Positions 9,397 to 17,770 are shown, counted from the stretch's first letter. The stretch: 64,000 bases of DNA from Nocardioides sp. SYSU D00038 (GCF_016924665.1 NZ_JAFFJT010000025.1:124001-188000), one strand, 5' to 3'. A program made the numbers and translations. Notes: a model not told the origin generated them from the sequence alone.

Positions 9397-10130
9397 TCGA
9401 CGACCTCGGTCACCCGGTCGGGCTCACGGGCCCGGCCCGGCGGGTCGTCTCGCTGGTCCCGTCGATCACCGAGACGCTCGCCTCCGTGCGCCCGGAGGCG
9501 CTGGTGGGGGCGACCGACTGGTGCACCCACCCCGCCGACCTCGAGGCGACCCGGGTGCGGGGCACCAAGAACCCCGACCTCGCCGCGATCCGCGCCCTCG
9601 CCCCCGACCTGGTGGTGTGCAACAAGGAGGAGAACCGCGAGCTCGACGTACGCCGGCTGCGCGACGCGGGCGTGCCGGTGTGGGTGACCGACATCGAGAC
9701 GGTGCCCGGGGCGGTCGACTCGCTGGGGCGCCTGCTCGACGCGCTGGGCTGGGGCCGGCCGGCGTGGCTCGCCGAGGCGGGCCGCCGGTTCTCCGGCCCG
9801 CTGCCGCCGGTGCGCCAGCGGGTCGCCGTGCCGATCTGGCGCGACCCGTGGATGGTGGTGGGCTCCTCGACGTTCACCGGCGACCTGCTGCGCCGGCTCG
9901 GGATGGCCAACGTCTACGGCACCAGTCCCGACCGCTACCCCCGCGTCGACCTCAGCGACCTCGACGCGGCCGGCGCCGACGTGGTGCTGCTCCCCGACGA
10001 GCCCTACGTCTTCTCCCCCACCGACGGCCCCGAGTCCTTCGCGCGCACCCCGACCCGCCTCGTCAGCGGCCGCCTGATCACCTGGTACGGCCCGTCCCTG
10101 CTCGAGGTCGACGAGCACCTGCTGGGCTGA
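9393..10130 (+). CDS. BtuF-like helical-backbone metal/cobalamin receptor without signal peptide
   Basis: A 245-residue protein starting at GTG 9393, within the thioesterase stop. It resembles BtuF/TroA-type substrate-binding proteins: RRVVSLVPSITETL, DLVVCNKEENRELDVRRLR, and VPVWVTDIETVPGAVDSLGR as the linking helix region. It is shorter than typical ABC receptors and has no signal peptide, lipobox or nearby permease/ATPase genes, so it should be cytosolic. Coupling to a B12 enzyme suggests cobalamin handling for IcmF (inference). The family is often annotated cobalamin-binding, but binding residues cannot be confirmed from sequence alone. Confidence 0.7.
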   Translation: MIDDLGHPVGLTGPARRVVSLVPSITETLASVRPEALVGATDWCTHPADLEATRVRGTKNPDLAAIRALAPDLVVCNKEENRELDVRRLRDAGVPVWVTDIETVPGAVDSLGRLLDALGWGRPAWLAEAGRRFSGPLPPVRQRVAVPIWRDPWMVVGSSTFTGDLLRRLGMANVYGTSPDRYPRVDLSDLDAAGADVVLLPDEPYVFSPTDGPESFARTPTRLVSGRLITWYGPSLLEVDEHLLG

Positions 10131-10300
10131 CGGACGCGCTGGCGTGCGCTGGTCGAGGTGCGAAGGCCGCTAGGCCTGAGCCTCGAGACCCAGTGAGCCG
10201 AAAGCCCTCCGGTGGGGATGGTCGCCGTTCGGGTGGTGGTCGAGCAGCGAGCGCCAGCGAGCGTCGTCGAGACCCGGTGAGCCGACCGCCCTCCCGTAGC

Positions 10301-10576
10301 GGGCGACTCCGGGGACGGGGCTCGGCGGGGTGCTGACTGCGGCTCGTGTGATCCGGGTGGCGGGTGACTGTTGGTGGTGGGGTGCGGGGTGCCGCGCGGG
10401 GGCGGGGCACTGCGGCTGCTGCGCGCCGGACGTCGTTCGGCACTCGTTGCCGTGTCGCCGGACGCTGCCCTGCCGTTCCCCAGGTTCGCTGTGGCGCCAC
10501 GCCGCCGTCTACGTGCCGAACGCCGCCCGCCGCTCCGCCGCCTCCGTGCCGGCGGCGCGGCACGCCGGCGTGCGGT
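10301..10576 (+). repeat. Long repeat module, copy 1
   Basis: About 276 bp, running from GGGCGACTCC through the landmark CGTTCGGCACTCGTTGCCGT to GCACGCCGGCGTGC, where a short hairpin module begins. It is nearly identical to copy 2. Confidence 0.8.
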
Positions 10577-10643
10577 GGTCGAGGTGCGAAGGCCGCTAGG
10601 CCTGAGCCTCGAGACCCGGTGAGCCGACCGCCCTCCCTGTAAC

Positions 10644-10935
10644 GGGTGACTCCGCGGACGGGGCTCGGCGGGGTGCTGACTGCGGCTCGTGTGATCCGGG
10701 TGGCGGGTGACTGTTGGTGGTGGGGTGCGGGGTGCCGCGCGGGGGCGGGGCACTGCGGCTGCTGCGCGCCGGACGCCGTTCGGCACTCGTTGCCGTGTCG
10801 CCGGACGCTGCCCTGCCGTTCCCCAGGTTCGCTGTGGCGCCACGCCGCCGTCTACGTGCCGAACGCCGCCCGTCGCTCCGCCGCCTCCGTGCCGAGTGGC
10901 GCGGCATCCCCGCGTGCGGACGGGCGCGTCCCGCT
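10644..10935 (+). repeat. Long repeat module, copy 2
   Basis: A direct repeat of copy 1, about 343 bp downstream, with the same internal landmarks. The right end differs slightly (GGACGGGCGCGTCCCGCT, itself an inverted repeat). Confidence 0.8.
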
Positions 10936-11002
10936 GGTCGAGGTGCGAGGAGCCCTGGCGACGAGCCTCGAGACCCGGTGAGCCGAACGCCCTCGCTGTA
11001 AC

Positions 11003-11291
11003 GGGTGACTCCGCGGACGGGGCTCGGCGGGGTGCTGACTGCGGCTCGTGTGATCCGGGTGGCGGGTGACTGTTGGTGGTGGGGTGCGGGGTGCCGCGCA
11101 TGGGGCACTGCGGCTGCTGCGCGCCGGACGTCGTTCGGCACTCGTTGCCGTGTCGCCGGACTCTGCCCTGCGGTTCCCCGGCGTCCGCTGCGGCGCCACG
11201 CCGCCGTCTACGTGCCGAACGCCGCACGTCGCTCCGCCGCCTCCGTGCCGGCGGCGCGGCACGCCGGCGTGCGGATCGGGCGCGGACCGCT
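11003..11291 (+). repeat. Long repeat module, copy 3
   Basis: A direct repeat of copies 1 and 2 with a short deletion after GGGGTGCCGCGC and an altered segment GGCGTCCGCTGCGG. It ends at a GGTCGAGCAGCGAGCG hairpin module. Confidence 0.8.
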
Positions 11292-11554
11292 GGTCGAGCA
11301 GCGAGCGCCGGCGGCCACCGCTGGTTGAGGAAGGACGAAGTCCTGTCTCGAAACCCGGTGAGACGAAAGCCCTCCAACAGGCACCGGGGGCAGTCAGGGT
11401 CTTGCCGAGCCGTCGTCAATTAACGCCGGGTCGGCGAAACACGACCAGCCTCCGGTGGGACGGGCGGGCGTTCGGCCGGCAGGGGTCTCGACGGGCGCTC
11501 GTCGCTGGCGCTCCTCGCTGCTCGACCACCGGCGCTCGGCGCTGCGCTACTCCC

Positions 11555-12613
11555 TCAACCAACGGCGCGGACGACGGCGGCGGTCTCGGCGGCGGTCAGC
11601 AGGCCGAGGTCGTGCAGGTGGTGGGCGACGGCGGCGGAGTCGAGGGCGAGGACGAACGGGACGTCGTGGTCCCAGGCGTCGGTGACGGCCTCGACGCGGC
11701 CGTCGCCGGGGTCGAGGCGGACCTCACGGATGTAGACGGCCCGCACCCGGCCGGGGTGGCGGCGGACGATCTCGGCGTAGATCTCCGGGTCGTGCTCCCC
11801 GGAGTCGCCGATCAGCACGAACGACAGGTCGGGGTGGAGGGCGAGCACCTCCTCGATCCGGCCGTGCTTGGTGCGCTCGCCGCCGACCAGGTCGCGCAGC
11901 AGCACCGGACCGGCCGGGAACCGGCGGTGGGCCAGGAAGGCGAGCAGGAAGTCGTGGAGGTTCCAGGGGCTCGAGGAGACGTAGAAGAACGGCGTACGGT
12001 CGTCGTGGCCCGCCAGCGCGCGGTAGAGCTCCGCGGCGCCGGCGAACGGCGTCCGGGTCAGCGCCGAACCGGTGAGGGTGCGGCGCACCATCGCCCAGAT
12101 GCGCTGCACGCCGGTCTCGAGGATGGTGTCGTCGACGTCGGACACCACGCCGAGCGTGACGCCGGGCGCGCTGACCCGCACCCGCACGTCTGCGGCCGCC
12201 TCGACCAGCCCCCGGTACGGCGCCGCCAGCTCGACGCGGCCGACCGTCCAGGGCGCGACCAGCCCGGCGCCCTCGAGCTCGGCGCGGAAGTAGCCCTCGT
12301 CGTCGGTGACGACCTCGGCCACCACCCCGCCGACCGAGACCCGCAGCCGCACCCCGGGCAGCTCGTCGGTGAGGAACCCCGCCACCGAGCGCCGCAGCGC
12401 CGGCCAGGCCCCCTCGCCGTCGGTGGTGCCGGCGGGCTCCGGGTCGTCGAGCACCCGGCCGCGCACGACCAGCCGTCCGGTCGCCGCGCTGCCGTGGCCG
12501 ACGTAGGGCACGATCCGGAAGTACGCCGGCGGCCGGCCGGCGCGGCGACGGAGCCGGGCGGCGTCGTAGCGGCGCTCCAGGCCGACGAGCAGCCGGCGGC
12601 CGCGGCCGCTCAC
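11555..12613 (-). CDS. App1-family phosphatase-like protein (DUF2183)
   Basis: A 352-residue protein. GTG 12613 overlaps the stop of the upstream gene by 4 nt. Residues ~45-135 form a beta-rich N-terminal region (FRIVPYVGHGSA, then TDDEGYFRAEL). The C-terminal part carries the App1/HAD-like catalytic signature: VSDVDDTILETG (DxDxT), FFYVSSSPWNLHDFL, TKHGRIEEVL and VLIGDSGEHDPEIY. Yeast App1 is a Mg2+-dependent phosphatidate phosphatase; the bacterial substrate is unknown. All catalytic aspartates appear intact. It shares a transcript with an enoyl-CoA hydratase, which hints at a lipid role (inference). Confidence 0.82.
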   Translation of the reverse strand: MSGRGRRLLVGLERRYDAARLRRRAGRPPAYFRIVPYVGHGSAATGRLVVRGRVLDDPEPAGTTDGEGAWPALRRSVAGFLTDELPGVRLRVSVGGVVAEVVTDDEGYFRAELEGAGLVAPWTVGRVELAAPYRGLVEAAADVRVRVSAPGVTLGVVSDVDDTILETGVQRIWAMVRRTLTGSALTRTPFAGAAELYRALAGHDDRTPFFYVSSSPWNLHDFLLAFLAHRRFPAGPVLLRDLVGGERTKHGRIEEVLALHPDLSFVLIGDSGEHDPEIYAEIVRRHPGRVRAVYIREVRLDPGDGRVEAVTDAWDHDVPFVLALDSAAVAHHLHDLGLLTAAETAAVVRAVG

Positions 12614-13365
12614 CCGAAGGCGGGTCGCTCCTTGGCGAGGAACGCCCGCACCCCCTCGCGGAAGTCCGGGCCGGTGTAGACCTCGCGGAGCAGGTCGGCG
12701 TCGCCCTCGGGGCTGGCCTCGAGCGTGCGGGCGCGCGCCAGCAGCTGCGACTTGGTGGCGCGCAGGGTGACCCCCGAGACCCGGCGGAGCCCGTCGAGGA
12801 GCGTCGCGAGCTCGCCGTCGAGGTCCTCGGTGACAGCGGTGAGCGCGCCCACGGCGTACGCCCGCTCGGCCGGCACCAGTCGGGCGGCGAGCAGCATCTC
12901 GCGGGTGAGCGGCTCACCGAAGACCGTGGCGCACCGGTAGACGATGCTGGCGGCGAGCGCGTTGCCGAGCGTCTTGGCGATCGGGTAGCCGAACCGGCTG
13001 TGGGGGGTGGCGATCCGCAGGTCGCAGTGGGTCGCCACGGCGAGCCCACCGCCCACGCAGACGCCGTCGACGGCCGCGATCGTCACCTGGGGCAGGGCGA
13101 AGAGCGACTCGAGCAGCTCGCGGATCCAGTCCTCGTAGGCGACGGCGTCCTGCTCGAGGAAGTCGGAGATCTCGTTGCCGGCCGCGAACGCGCGGCCCCC
13201 CGCCCCGCGCAGCACCAGGGCCCGCACCGAGGTGTCGTCGGCCAGCTCGGCGCAGAGGTCCTTCATCGCGGCGTACATGGCGCGGGTGAAGGCGTTGTGC
13301 CGCTGCGGCCGGTCGAACACCACCTCGACGACGCCGTCGGTGCGGGTGATCCTCAGCTCGTCCAC
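12610..13365 (-). CDS. Enoyl-CoA hydratase/isomerase family protein
   Basis: A 251-residue crotonase-fold protein. GTG 13365 lies 7 nt after a TAGCCT -10 box, so it is probably leaderless. The fold signature is clear: VFDRPQRHNAFT, GAGGRAFAAGNEISDF (first oxyanion segment), and AAVDGVCVGGGLAVATHCDL (second oxyanion loop), followed by RFGYPIAKTLGN. One expected catalytic glutamate position carries Pro/Ile in FGYPIAK rather than the typical FGxPE, so hydration activity is not assured. It heads a two-gene unit with the App1-like protein. Confidence 0.85.
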   Translation of the reverse strand: MDELRITRTDGVVEVVFDRPQRHNAFTRAMYAAMKDLCAELADDTSVRALVLRGAGGRAFAAGNEISDFLEQDAVAYEDWIRELLESLFALPQVTIAAVDGVCVGGGLAVATHCDLRIATPHSRFGYPIAKTLGNALAASIVYRCATVFGEPLTREMLLAARLVPAERAYAVGALTAVTEDLDGELATLLDGLRRVSGVTLRATKSQLLARARTLEASPEGDADLLREVYTGPDFREGVRAFLAKERPAFG

Positions 13366-13372
13366 GGGGGTC

Positions 13373-13378
13373 AGGCTA
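13373..13378 (-). promoter_or_regulatory. -10 box TAGCCT of leaderless enoyl-CoA hydratase gene
   Basis: Read on the reverse strand, TAGCCT is followed by GACCCCC (7 nt) and then the GTG start at 13365. Confidence 0.55.
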
Positions 13379-13399
13379 GGCGGTGCGGCGGGTCGTGCC

Positions 13400-14059
13400 T
13401 CACCCGACCAGCCAGCGGGCGAGCAGCGTGCCGTCGTCCTCGAGGAGCGTGTGCAGCGTCAGCGGTGCGTCGACCGGCGGGCCGCTGGTGATCCGGGGGT
13501 GGTCGCCGGCCACCAGCCGCGGGACCACCGTGGCGCACAGCTCGTTGACCGCCCCGACGGCCAGCAGGTCGCGCAGCAGGTGCGGCCCGCCCTCGCAGAG
13601 CACGTGCCGCAGCCCCTGCCCGGCCAAGACGTCGCGCAGCCGCTCGAGGTCGACCCGGTGGTCGCCGAGCACCAGCACGTGCTCGGGCCCGAGCAGGTCG
13701 CGGGCCGCGGTCAGCCCGTCGGCGGCGGCGCAGGTGGCGAGCCGGACGGCGCCCGGCTCGGCGCCGCGCAGCGTCTCGGGCACCTCGCCGCGCCGGCTGA
13801 CGACCACGACCGGCCGGTCGGTCGGGCCGTACTCCTCGACCCGGGCGGTGCCGGCGCCGACGACCACCACGTCGGCCAGCCGTCGCAGGGTGTCGAAGAC
13901 CCGCTTGTCGGCGGCGTTGTTGATCGAGCCGCTGCGACCGGAGTCGCCGGTGGCGGAGCCGTCGACGGTGGCGACCATGTTGACCCGCAGCCACGGTGTC
14001 CGCGGCACGGCGTAGAGCGTCGCCAGGTCGCTGGTGTCGGGGCCGATCAGGACTCGCAC
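13400..14059 (-). CDS. RibD C-terminal-like reductase (pyrimidine reductase family)
   Basis: A 219-residue DHFR-like fold protein: WLRVNMVATVDGSATG, RSGSINNAADKRVFDTLRRL, ADVVVVGAGTARVEEYGP and GLRHVLCEGGPHLLRDLL are typical of RibD_C. The deaminase domain is absent. GTG 14059 follows GAGG at a suitable distance; GTG 14065 is an in-frame alternative. It overlaps the upstream LigB-like gene by 13 bp and closes the gpgS operon. The family reduces riboflavin-pathway pyrimidines or flavin-related substrates with NADPH; the substrate here is unknown. It could take part in folate/pterin chemistry with its FolP2-like neighbour (inference). Confidence 0.8.
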   Translation of the reverse strand: MRVLIGPDTSDLATLYAVPRTPWLRVNMVATVDGSATGDSGRSGSINNAADKRVFDTLRRLADVVVVGAGTARVEEYGPTDRPVVVVSRRGEVPETLRGAEPGAVRLATCAAADGLTAARDLLGPEHVLVLGDHRVDLERLRDVLAGQGLRHVLCEGGPHLLRDLLAVGAVNELCATVVPRLVAGDHPRITSGPPVDAPLTLHTLLEDDGTLLARWLVG

Positions 14060-14538
14060 GTCCACCTCATCACCCAGTACTGCACGCCGAACGGGTCGTC
14101 GTCGTAGTCCACACCCGCCAGGCGGCACCCGCCGAGCTCGCGGCCGGCCAGCACCAGCCCCTCGACCGAGGCCCAGAGCTCGGCGGCGAGGTCGGCGTCG
14201 ACCTCGAAGCTCCCCGCACGCAGCCCGGCCCCCAGCGCCGCGTCGAAGCCCGCGGCCCGCCCGTCGAGGTGCCCCGGCGCCTTCTCGCTGCGGCGGGCGG
14301 AGCCGTTGGCCACCACGAGGTACGACGGCGCGTCGCCCTCGCGGCCGACGGCGCCGAGCAGGTGGGCGGCCACCCGCGCGCCCTGGGGGTCGGCGAGCAC
14401 CGTGACGTCGCGGCCCAGCCAGCCGACGGCGGCGTGGCAGGCGGCGCGCAGCGCGGCGACCGGGTCGTCGAGGCCGGCGTGCTCGGGCAGCAGGGCGAGC
14501 ACGCCGGGTACCAGGGCCACCCGCGCCGGACCGGTCAC
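14047..14538 (-). CDS. Class III extradiol dioxygenase (LigB)-like small protein
   Basis: A 163-residue protein starting at GTG 14538, which overlaps the folP2 stop in GTGA. It has VALVPGVLALLPEHAGLDDP near the N-terminus, VLADPQGARVAAHLLGAVGR, and a C-terminal DYDDDPFGVQYWVMRW. This matches the actinobacterial LigB-like domain proteins; the usual metal-binding histidine pairs are not evident, so ring cleavage is doubtful. Close coupling with a FolP2-like protein and a RibD_C reductase makes a pterin- or folate-linked role possible, but no function can be given. Confidence 0.6.
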   Translation of the reverse strand: MTGPARVALVPGVLALLPEHAGLDDPVAALRAACHAAVGWLGRDVTVLADPQGARVAAHLLGAVGREGDAPSYLVVANGSARRSEKAPGHLDGRAAGFDAALGAGLRAGSFEVDADLAAELWASVEGLVLAGRELGGCRLAGVDYDDDPFGVQYWVMRWTCES

Positions 14539-15398
14539 TGGAGCCCCCGGATCGCCCGGCGCGGCGGCCGCCGACCGGCGATCGACCACACCATGTCGAC
14601 GGTCTGCCGGGTCTCGACCACCTCGTGCACGCGGTAGATCCGGGCACCGGCGAGCGCGCAGACCGCGGTGGCGGCCAGGGTGCCGGTGAGCCGCTGCCCG
14701 ACGGGCAGGTCGAGGGTCTCGCCCACGAAGTCCTTGTTGGACAGCGAGACCAGCACCGGCCAGCCGGTCGCGACCATCTCGCCGAGCCGGCGGGTGACCT
14801 CGAGGGAGTGGAAGGTGTTCTTGCCGAAGTCGTGGGCCGGGTCGATCACCACCGACTCGCGCGCCACGCCCGCCGCCACCGCGCGCTCGGCGTAGGCGAC
14901 GGTGTCGTCGATCGCGGCGCGCACGACGTCGTCGTACTCGATGCGGTAGGGGCGGGTGCGGGGGGTGACCCCGCCGGTGTGGGTGCAGACGACGGCGACG
15001 TCGTGGGCCGCGGCGACGTCGACGAGCTCGGGGTCGGCGCCCCCCCAGGCGTCGTTGAGGACGTCGGCGCCGGCCGCGCACACCGCGTCGCCCACCGATG
15101 CCCGCCAGGTGTCGACCGAGATCGCCAGGCCGGGGAACGCCTCGCGCACCCGGGCCACCAGGTCGACCACCCGGCTGCGCTCCTCGGCCTCGCCGACCTC
15201 CTCGCCGGGGGCGGCCTTGATGCCGCCGATGTCGACCACCTCGGCGCCCTGCGCGACCACGGTGGCGACCCGCTCGAACGCCTTGTCCTCGGCCCAGGTG
15301 GCGCCGCGGTCGTAGAAGGAGTCGGGGGTGCGGTTGACGATCGCCATCACCAGCGTGGCGTCGTCGGCGAAGGAGTGGCGGCCCAGGCGCAGCGTCAT
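14535..15398 (-). CDS. folP: FolP2-like dihydropteroate synthase family protein
   Basis: A 287-residue TIM-barrel protein; ATG 15398 overlaps the gpgS stop in ATGA. DHPS motifs are recognisable but altered: VMAIVNRTPDSFYDRG (usual IVNxTPDSF), VVDIGGIKAAPGEEV (usual DIGGESTRPG), ISVDTWRASVGDAV, VVIDPAHDFGKNTFHSLE, VSLSNKDFVGETL and a final YRVHEVVETRQTV. The STRPG loop that helps bind p-aminobenzoate is replaced by IKAAPG. This and the position beside gpgS match mycobacterial FolP2, which is reported not to act as a normal DHPS. A second true folP elsewhere in the genome is therefore expected. Confidence 0.85.
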   Translation of the reverse strand: MTLRLGRHSFADDATLVMAIVNRTPDSFYDRGATWAEDKAFERVATVVAQGAEVVDIGGIKAAPGEEVGEAEERSRVVDLVARVREAFPGLAISVDTWRASVGDAVCAAGADVLNDAWGGADPELVDVAAAHDVAVVCTHTGGVTPRTRPYRIEYDDVVRAAIDDTVAYAERAVAAGVARESVVIDPAHDFGKNTFHSLEVTRRLGEMVATGWPVLVSLSNKDFVGETLDLPVGQRLTGTLAATAVCALAGARIYRVHEVVETRQTVDMVWSIAGRRPPRRAIRGLQ

Positions 15399-16300
15399 CC
15401 GACGCTCACCGCCGGCGGCCGCTCGCGGGTCGGCACCAGCCGGTCGACCACCTCGGGGCCGGGCAGGAACTGGCGCAGCGGCGCGGAGTCCCGCGGCTCG
15501 CCGCCGCTGCGGGCCAGCGCCGCGGCGAGGATCTGGGTGGCCATCCCGCCGAGGTCGTGGAGCGACTGGTGCCGGTGGGCGCGCACGCCGAGGTCGACCT
15601 GCGCGATGGCGGCGGGTCCGCGCTCGGCGAGGGTGTCGACCAGCGCGGCCAGCTCGACGGCGTAGCCGGTCGGCACGGCGAGCCGCTCGAAGAGCGAGCG
15701 GCGCACCGCCCACTCCCCCGCCAGCGGCTGCACGAGGTCGGCCAGCCCGGGGAACAGCAACCCGATCAGGGGGCGCGCCACCAGCTCGGTGACCCGGCCG
15801 CCGTCGAGGGGGCCCTGCTCGCCGGGCCGCTCGTAGTAACCCTTGACCAGCTCGACCTCGGGGCGGGTGAGCAGGGGGCCGAGCAGGCCGGGCACGAAGT
15901 GGGTGTCCCAGTCGACGAGGTCGGCGTCCATGAAGACCAGCACCTCGCCGCGGGTCACGAACAGCGACTTCCACATCGCCTCGCCCTTGCCCGGCCACGA
16001 CCCCAGGTCGGGGCGCACCTCGGAGGCGCGGTGGACGACGGCGCCGGCGTCGGTGGCGACGTCGTAGGTGGCGTCGGTGGAGTCGGAGTCGATCACCACG
16101 ACCTCGTCGAGCAGGGCCACCGTCTCGACCAGCGCCTCGCGCACCCGGGTGACGACGTCGCCCACGGTCGCGGCCTCGTTGCGGGCCGGTACGACGAGGC
16201 TGACCGCCCGCCCGGCCTTGGCGCGCAGCAGGTCGTCGAGGGTCCAGTCGTCCCAGTGGTGGGTGTTGCGGGCTGACCACGACGCCCCGGCGCTCGACAC
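15395..16300 (-). CDS. gpgS: Glucosyl-3-phosphoglycerate synthase
   Basis: A 301-residue GT81 (GT-A) enzyme that transfers glucose from an NDP-glucose to 3-phosphoglycerate, the first step toward glucosylglycerate and methylglucose lipopolysaccharide. GTG 16300 lies 7 nt after a TAGGCT -10 box. Visible motifs: VVPARNEAATVGDVV at the nucleotide site, VIDSDSTDATYD, SWPGKGEAMWKS, and the metal-binding FMDADLVDWDTHFV, then KGYYERP. It heads a four-gene operon in which each junction overlaps (gpgS, folP2, LigB-like, RibD_C). Confidence 0.92.
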   Translation of the reverse strand: MSSAGASWSARNTHHWDDWTLDDLLRAKAGRAVSLVVPARNEAATVGDVVTRVREALVETVALLDEVVVIDSDSTDATYDVATDAGAVVHRASEVRPDLGSWPGKGEAMWKSLFVTRGEVLVFMDADLVDWDTHFVPGLLGPLLTRPEVELVKGYYERPGEQGPLDGGRVTELVARPLIGLLFPGLADLVQPLAGEWAVRRSLFERLAVPTGYAVELAALVDTLAERGPAAIAQVDLGVRAHRHQSLHDLGGMATQILAAALARSGGEPRDSAPLRQFLPGPEVVDRLVPTRERPPAVSVG

Positions 16301-16307
16301 GTCCGGC

Positions 16308-16313
16308 AGCCTA
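16308..16313 (-). promoter_or_regulatory. -10 box TAGGCT of leaderless gpgS
   Basis: Reverse-strand TAGGCT is followed by GCCGGAC (7 nt) and then the GTG start at 16300. Confidence 0.6.
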
Positions 16314-16335
16314 CGACCCGGGTCGGAGGCCGGGC

Positions 16336-17340
16336 TCACTCGTAGCCCAGCACCTCCTGGCGCCGGTCGGCCCACGCCAGCGCCGAGCGGATGGCGTCCT
16401 CGATCGACAGCTCGCTGCGCCAGCCGAACAGCTCCACGGCGCGGTCCACGTTCGCGAACGCCCCCACGGCGTCGCCCGGCCGGGGCGGAGCCTCCGTGAT
16501 CGGCACCTCGCGGCCGAAGACCTTCTCGAACGCCGCCACGAGCTCGCGCACGGTGGTGCCGTCGCCGGTGCCGAGGTTGATGACCACGCTGGGCGCACCG
16601 GCCCGCTCGATCACCTGGTCGAACTGCTCGACGGCACGCACGTGGGCGCGGGCGACGTCCCAGACGTGGATGTAGTCGCGGATGCCGGTGCCGTCGCGGG
16701 TGGGCAGGTCGGTGCCGGTGATGGTGAACGAGTCCTTCTGCCCCCGGGCCGCCAGCACCAGCTGCCCGAGCACGTGGGACGGCTCCTTGGCGTAGATGCC
16801 CGACTCGAGGTCGGGATCGGACCCGATGGGGTTGAAGTAGCGCAGGATGACGGCGCGCAGGTCGGTGGCGGCCGCCATGTCCTGGAGCACCTCCTCCATC
16901 ATCCGCTTGGTGCGGGCGTACGGCGAGTTCGGCGCCAGTGGGTCGGTCTCGACGACCTCGAAGTCGGGCTTGAGCGCGTAGAGGCTGGCCGAGCTGGAGA
17001 ACAGCACCCGCGGCTTTCCGAGCCGGTCGAGCTGGTCGAAGAGCTCCAGCGACTTGGCGACGTTGTCGCGGTAGTACTCGTAGGGCTGCTCCACCGACTC
17101 GGGCACGATGATCCGGGCCGCCATGTGGATGGTGGCGTCGAGGTCGGGGTGCTCCTCCACGATCCGGGAGACCAGGTCGCGGTCGGCGATGTCGCCCTCG
17201 TAGAAGATCCGGTCCCTCGCGAACGCCCGCGGACCGGTGAGCAGCGAGTCGAGCACCACCGGCGTGTGGCCGGCCACCTCGAGCGCCTTGGCCGTGGTCG
17301 ATCCGATGTAGCCGGCGCCGCCGGTGACGAGAACCTTCAT
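16336..17340 (-). CDS. galE: UDP-glucose 4-epimerase
   Basis: A 334-residue extended SDR. MKVLVTGGAGYIGSTTAKAL carries the GxxGxxG NAD site, FSSSASLY the catalytic Ser region, and SPYARTKRMMEE the YxxxK pair. ILRYFNPIGSDPD and GTGIRDYIHVWDVARAH are GalE-type substrate motifs. It would interconvert UDP-glucose and UDP-galactose for the surface glycan. ATG 17340 sits 8 nt from a TAGGCT -10 box (17349-17354 on the forward map), so the mRNA is probably leaderless. It ends 35 bp before gpgS on the same strand. Confidence 0.92.
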   Translation of the reverse strand: MKVLVTGGAGYIGSTTAKALEVAGHTPVVLDSLLTGPRAFARDRIFYEGDIADRDLVSRIVEEHPDLDATIHMAARIIVPESVEQPYEYYRDNVAKSLELFDQLDRLGKPRVLFSSSASLYALKPDFEVVETDPLAPNSPYARTKRMMEEVLQDMAAATDLRAVILRYFNPIGSDPDLESGIYAKEPSHVLGQLVLAARGQKDSFTITGTDLPTRDGTGIRDYIHVWDVARAHVRAVEQFDQVIERAGAPSVVINLGTGDGTTVRELVAAFEKVFGREVPITEAPPRPGDAVGAFANVDRAVELFGWRSELSIEDAIRSALAWADRRQEVLGYE

Positions 17341-17348
17341 GGGGTCAG

Positions 17349-17354
17349 AGCCTA
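17349..17354 (-). promoter_or_regulatory. -10 box TAGGCT of galE
   Basis: Reverse-strand TAGGCT, then 8 nt (CTGACCCC), then ATG 17340. Confidence 0.5.
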
Positions 17355-17399
17355 GAGGGGCGGCCGGTGGCGCCCCCGGCCCCCTCGGGGCGGTTGCCG

Positions 17400-17650
17400 C
17401 GGGCCGGGCCCTGGGGCCGGGCGTGCGACAGGAGGCGGCGGCGAAGCGGGCCTGCGCGGCGCGCGGGATCCCCGGTCGACCGGGGATTCGCCGTGCTGTC
17501 GGGCCTTGCCATGCCCGACAACACCAGGAACAGCCCGACAAGTCCGTCGCGCGACGGACTCGCCCGTCCCTCCCCGCCCCCTCCCGTGCCTCGCCGGCCC
17601 GCGCCCGCTCGGGCGGGTCACCACGTGGGTGACCGCGGGGACTGCCGCGA
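17400..17650. other. Palindrome-dense intergenic region upstream of the initiating glycosyltransferase
   Basis: The 430-bp divergent gap has no gene but holds four inverted repeats in a row: ATCCCCGGTCGACCGGGGAT (17468-17487, perfect), TGTCGGGC...GCCCGACA near 17500-17525, TCCGTCGCGCGACGGA (perfect 16-mer, near 17545), and GGTCACC-ACGTG-GGTGACC near 17617-17635. This could be a structured 5' leader or a cluster of operators for the polysaccharide gene. No known riboswitch consensus was recognised. Confidence 0.5.
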
Positions 17651-17770
17651 CGCAGGGCCCCGGTTACCCGATGCAGGTGATGCCCCACCGGGCCGGCGGG
17701 GGGAGGCTGGAGGTCCGGTGGCGACCGCTCGTCGCCCCGAGCCCGACCCGCGACGTGTGCAGAGGTGGCC

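Larger units (their letters stand above)
10140..11550. repeat. Repeat block 2: three long modules plus hairpin modules
   Basis: This convergent gap of about 1.4 kb has no credible gene. It contains short hairpin modules (10151-10190 and 10577-10616 with AGGCC/GGCCT stems; 11323-11355 with AGGAC-GAA-GTCCT) and three direct copies of the long module, listed separately. The GGTC...GACC and GGTT...AACC module ends match those of the other blocks. Translations inside the block agree between copies only because the DNA is repeated. Confidence 0.85.

Noticed and set aside
10330..11420. Repeated small open frames inside repeat block 2 with similar proteins
   Set aside because: Similarity follows from DNA repetition. 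Frames lack ribosome sites, contain out-of-frame indels between copies and show no codon-level conservation.
11912..12500. HAD phosphatase or hydrolase other than App1
   Set aside because: The DxDDT, SSSPWN, KHGRI and GDSGEHDPEIY set together fits App1/DUF2183 better than generic HAD enzymes.
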